From contig CAYUUV010000040.1 of the NCBI GenBank assembly GCA_964448015.1, positions 1-7,945 on the forward strand: a stretch of 7,945 nucleotides of DNA, in the 5' to 3' direction. The DNA is from JACKGS01 sp964448015. Its GTDB lineage: Bacteria; Patescibacteriota; Saccharimonadia; Saccharimonadales; UBA7683. Each line of letters opens with the position of its first letter. The stretch's first letter is position 1. Both the position numbers and the translations under genes were made by a program. The notes under the pieces are model-generated. The model was not told the DNA's origin. It ran no database searches and worked only from the letters and a program-made list of their open reading frames with translations. This document shows positions 5,794-7,945 of this stretch, piece by piece.

Positions 5794-7563
5794 ATGGCAG
5801 ATTTTTCTCAACATCGCACCCGAACAGCGAAGCTCGTCAAAAAAGTTGGCTCGCGTGCGGCTGATCTGCATACTAGTTCGAGCAAGCATGTACGCAAATA
5901 TGTGACACGACGGGCAGGCAGAATTGCTGGTGTGGGGCGGTTTGTTTCAGGCTGGTTACTACTAGTGTTGCTGCTGTGTATTGGTACGCTCGGTACGTTA
6001 CTGCAAGTTCGTTCATCATCTCAGACAATTGCGCCAACGAACGGTGGAACGTACACAGAAGGCCTGGTTGGAGAAATGACGAACATGAATCCGTTATTTA
6101 GTGGTGGTACCTTGGACGATACGGCAGGTAGATTGTTGTATAACGGTTTGTTGCGCTACGATGAAGAAGGAAGACTCGTGGGTGATGTAGCGTCTGAATG
6201 GCGGGTCGATGAATCAAAAAAAGTTTATACAATTACCTTGCGTCGTGATGTGCGGTGGCACGACGGGCAGCCATTGACTGCGAAAGACGTTGTCTACACC
6301 ATTACCACAATTCAAAATCCGGCAACGCGTTCGACATTATTTGCTAGTTGGCAAGGTGTTAAGGTTGCAGCAATTGATGACGCAACGGTGCAGTTTGAGC
6401 TGCCGGCACCGTTCGCACCGTTCTTGGGCGCCCTGACCGTACCTATTTTGCCGCAGCATTTACTGAAAGATGTATCAGCCAGTAAAATTCGTACTTCAAA
6501 TTTTAGTAATAATCCGGTTGGTAGCGGGCCATTTATGTTCAAGGCGTTGCGCAGTGAGCCAGATCAGCGGCAGCAAATTGAATTTGTTCGCAATGAAGCA
6601 TATCATCGCGGTGCACCAAAAATAGAACGCTTTGTTATGCAACTGTACCCTGATGACGAATCGTTGGCAGAGGCTTTACGGCACCGCGAAATCACTGCCG
6701 CGGTTGATTTAAAACCTGAAACAACCAAGGCCTTTCGGGAAGACGCAAGTATTCGAGTGGTTGATATTCCGTTGAATAGCGGGGTTTTTGCCTTCTTTAA
6801 AAACACCTCACCATTGCTTGAGGATGCCAGTATTCGCAGCGCCCTTGTGCAGGCAATTGATCGTCAGGCGGTACTGGAGCTTTTCGATGCCCGTTATGCT
6901 CCACTGAAAACACCGCTATTGCCTTCACAACTTGGGTACGGCTCACAATACAACCAAGTCACTAATAGTACTGAGGCTGAAAGAATACTTGACGCAGCCG
7001 GCTGGCAAAAGCAGGCTGACGGTATGCGAGCCAAAGATGGTCAGCCGCTCGAGTTCAGTATGATTACCGTGAACAGTGCACACTATAGTGCTTTAGCAGG
7101 TGTTTTGCAGAAGCAGTGGGCTTCTATTGGAGTAAGTATCAAGTCGCAACTTTTAACACTTGAGCAACTACAGCAAAACGGCTTAACTGCGCATGCTTAT
7201 GATATTTTGCTCTACGGCGTTTCTATCGGCTATGATCCAGACGTGTATGCCTACTGGCATTCTTCGCAGGCTCGTTCGGGCGGCTTAAATTTTTCTGAAT
7301 GGAAGTCGGCTCGTGCTGATGTGAGTCTTGAGGTAGCACGTACTCGGCTGGAGCCAGTTCTGCGTGATGCCCGTTATAAAACATTTCTTGACGAGTGGCA
7401 GAAGTCTGCTCCCGCCGTTGCCTTGTATCAGCCGCGGGTAAACTATGCATATCATCAGAATGTGCAAGGTTTTCGTTTGACGCCATCAAATAATGCATCA
7501 GCCCGCCTCACCAACATAGAAGACTGGACGGTTGCAACAATTACTACCAATAAAACCCCATAG
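5794..7563 (+). CDS. Membrane-anchored family 5 peptide/oligopeptide substrate-binding protein
   Basis: This 589-residue protein is the ligand-binding part of a Dpp/Opp-type ABC importer (SBP_bac_5). The first 48 residues are basic and probably cytoplasmic. One membrane helix (about 50-71) follows and the binding domain starts at about residue 84. Family marks are LLYNGLLRYDEEGRLVGDVA (114-133), VRWHDGQPLTAKDVVYTI (153-170), NPVGSGPFMF (240-249), ILDAAGW (398-404) and GYDPDVYAYW (479-488). There is no lipobox (Cys62 lies inside the helix after LLL), so it is held by its uncleaved helix and is not a lipoprotein. No permease or ATPase gene is in the window, so the partner is elsewhere or this is an orphan. 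The ATG at 5794 has no SD. The ligand cannot be told from the sequence. Confidence 0.92.
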   Translation: MADFSQHRTRTAKLVKKVGSRAADLHTSSSKHVRKYVTRRAGRIAGVGRFVSGWLLLVLLLCIGTLGTLLQVRSSSQTIAPTNGGTYTEGLVGEMTNMNPLFSGGTLDDTAGRLLYNGLLRYDEEGRLVGDVASEWRVDESKKVYTITLRRDVRWHDGQPLTAKDVVYTITTIQNPATRSTLFASWQGVKVAAIDDATVQFELPAPFAPFLGALTVPILPQHLLKDVSASKIRTSNFSNNPVGSGPFMFKALRSEPDQRQQIEFVRNEAYHRGAPKIERFVMQLYPDDESLAEALRHREITAAVDLKPETTKAFREDASIRVVDIPLNSGVFAFFKNTSPLLEDASIRSALVQAIDRQAVLELFDARYAPLKTPLLPSQLGYGSQYNQVTNSTEAERILDAAGWQKQADGMRAKDGQPLEFSMITVNSAHYSALAGVLQKQWASIGVSIKSQLLTLEQLQQNGLTAHAYDILLYGVSIGYDPDVYAYWHSSQARSGGLNFSEWKSARADVSLEVARTRLEPVLRDARYKTFLDEWQKSAPAVALYQPRVNYAYHQNVQGFRLTPSNNASARLTNIEDWTVATITTNKTP

Positions 7564-7565
7564 TT

Positions 7566-7574
7566 TGCTATAAT
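7566..7574 (+). promoter_or_regulatory. Extended -10 promoter (TGCTATAAT)
   Basis: The perfect -10 hexamer TATAAT (7569-7574) with TG one base upstream (7566-7567) forms an extended -10, which can act without a -35; none is visible at 17 bases. It sits just after the substrate-binding protein stop and would start transcription near 7581 towards the element at 7583-7800 and the tRNA. Confidence 0.6.
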
Positions 7575-7582
7575 TTGTTTGA

Positions 7583-7629
7583 ACTGCTGTCTTCTTCCAA
7601 ATTGAAAAACAAAGCAGTGCGACTTTTTT
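7583..7629 (+). terminator. Weak terminator-like hairpin
   Basis: ACTGCT (7583-7588) can pair with AGCAGT (7613-7618) around a 24-base loop, followed by GCGAC and a six-T run (7624-7629). The long loop and the gap before the T run make it a poor intrinsic terminator. It could serve the substrate-binding protein transcript or be a leader structure. Confidence 0.25.
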
Positions 7630-7663
7630 AATTTGAGAGGAGGAACATAGTATCAGATGAAGC

Positions 7664-7683
7664 TTTTGAAGATAACTTCAAAA
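7664..7683 (+). other. Perfect 8-bp hairpin
   Basis: TTTTGAAG (7664-7671) and CTTCAAAA (7676-7683) are exact reverse complements around the four-base loop ATAA. It lies inside the element between the substrate-binding protein gene and the tRNA. It has no T run after it, so it is not a terminator on its own. It may be part of a structured RNA. Confidence 0.5.
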
Positions 7684-7735
7684 CAAAATAGATGCGTAAG
7701 TTCCGACGAGGCTGCGTGAACGTAAATCAATCGTA

Positions 7736-7775
7736 GACACAAAAGCGTGTCATAACACAGCGTCCGAAACGACAC
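7736..7775 (+). promoter_or_regulatory. Mutually exclusive stems GACAC/GTGTC/GACAC
   Basis: GTGTC (7747-7751) can pair either with GACAC just before it (7736-7740, six-base loop) or with GACAC after it (7771-7775). The two stems exclude each other, as in some attenuators and switches. A five-T run (7791-7795) follows 15 bases after the second stem. Each stem is only 5 bp, so this is suggestive at most. Confidence 0.2.
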
Positions 7776-7807
7776 TAAACTATCCGTACCTTTTTATATT
7801 TAGATGT

Positions 7808-7894
7808 GCCGCGGTGGTGGAATTGGTAGACACGCTAGCTTCAGGTGCTAGTGCCCCTCGGGGCGTGGAGGTTCAAGTCCTCTCCGCGGTACCA
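7808..7894 (+). tRNA. tRNA-Leu (anticodon CAG), with encoded CCA
   Basis: This tRNA reads the leucine codon CUG. The acceptor stem GCCGCGG (7808-7814) pairs with CCGCGGT (7884-7890, ending in a G-U pair as is common for this tRNA). The D arm carries GGAATTGGTAGACACGC. The anticodon stem CTAGC/GCTAG (7835-7839/7847-7851) holds the loop TTCAGGT with CAG at 7842-7844. A long variable arm GCCCC-TC-GGGGC (7853-7864) makes it a class II tRNA. The T arm (7867-7883) contains TTCAAGT. Discriminator A and CCA (7892-7894) are encoded. A TATATT (7795-7800) seven bases upstream could be its own -10, with no clear -35. Confidence 0.98.
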
Positions 7895-7922
7895 CGAAAA
7901 ATTCGCTTTGCTCATCTCGTGG
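7892..7922 (+). other. Inverted repeat at the tRNA 3' trailer
   Basis: CCACGA (7892-7897, beginning with the tRNA CCA end) is repeated inverted as TCGTGG (7917-7922) around a 19-base loop. No T run follows, so it is not an intrinsic terminator as seen here. It may influence 3' processing of the tRNA or be chance. The rest of the window to 7945 shows nothing further. Confidence 0.3.
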
Positions 7923-7945
7923 CACGGCCATAGGTGTAAATACCC

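Larger units (their letters stand above)
7638..7778 (+). pseudogene. Possible decayed small basic-protein gene, or a small RNA
   Basis: A full AGGAGG (7638-7643) is followed, after six bases, by GTA (7650) and then one open-looking frame to TAA at 7776-7778. It is interrupted by TAG codons at 7689 and 7734. The three pieces read SDEAFEDNFKTK, MRKFRRGCVNVNQS and TQKRVITQRPKRH, with a basic character like a small RNA-binding protein. GTA could be a lost ATG or GTG. I do not recognise a family. The same stretch carries a perfect hairpin (7664-7683) and alternative stems later, so a non-coding RNA is an equal option; the reading frame may be chance. Confidence 0.25.

Noticed and set aside
141..7498. 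Minus-strand open frames of 60-96 codons (for example 1057-1347, 5602-5889, 7223-7498)
   Set aside because: All lie opposite well-supported + strand genes, none has a recognisable domain, and they are typical shadows of strong coding sequence.
7561..7807. tmRNA, RNase P RNA, SRP RNA or 6S RNA in the gap before the tRNA
   Set aside because: None of the conserved cores that I know for these RNAs is present, and the stretch is too short for a one-piece tmRNA with its tRNA-like ends.
1..7945. CRISPR arrays, insertion sequences, attachment sites or a tRNA-linked island
   Set aside because: No regularly spaced direct repeats, no transposase or terminal inverted repeats, and no second copy of the tRNA 3' end were seen.

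Overview
The window reads as ordinary, gene-dense bacterial chromosome. All genes lie on the + strand. From the left they are a membrane sortase with an unusual N-terminal extension, a type II toxin-antitoxin pair, uvrC, a small unknown protein, an M24 aminopeptidase, a four-helix membrane protein of the phage-holin 4_2/YvlD type, secG, a membrane-anchored family 5 substrate-binding protein, and tRNA-Leu(CAG) with an encoded CCA. A 244-base stretch that may hold a small RNA or a decayed small gene separates the last two. I would guess a member of the Patescibacteria (CPR), perhaps Saccharibacteria. The basis is the short compact genes, the UvrC that lacks its cysteines, the sortase and TM-anchored solute-binding protein of a monoderm cell, and several starts without a Shine-Dalgarno (SD) sequence. 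This is inference and I could not run a search. The genetic code looks standard: TGA ends the YvlD-like gene (in an ATGA overlap with secG), and TAA and TAG end the others.

Layout. 1-159: a strong sigma70-type promoter (TTGACA-17-TAGAAT) and a leader with a terminator-like hairpin. 160-1473: sortase. 1483-1524: inverted and direct repeats that could be the antitoxin operator. 1530-3669: antitoxin, toxin and uvrC as one overlapping block, with the uvrC GTG start sharing a base with the toxin stop. 3661-5141: a possible own promoter, the 83-residue unknown protein and the overlapping aminopeptidase. 5153-5760: an extended -10, then the YvlD-like protein and secG coupled by ATGA. 5794-7563: substrate-binding protein. 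7564-7807: a non-coding or decayed region with an extended -10, a strong AGGAGG, a perfect 8-bp hairpin and alternative stems. 7808-7894: tRNA-Leu.

Functionally the genes cover the cell surface (sortase, SecG, substrate capture, membrane protein), peptide turnover (aminopeptidase), nucleotide excision repair (UvrC) and a toxin-antitoxin module. I do not see a clearly new multi-gene system. The points most worth a second look are the cysteine-free UvrC and its tie to the toxin-antitoxin operon, the threefold Tyr-Leu-Asp motif in the sortase's cytoplasmic tail, the hairpin leader upstream of the sortase, and the unexplained 7564-7807 element.
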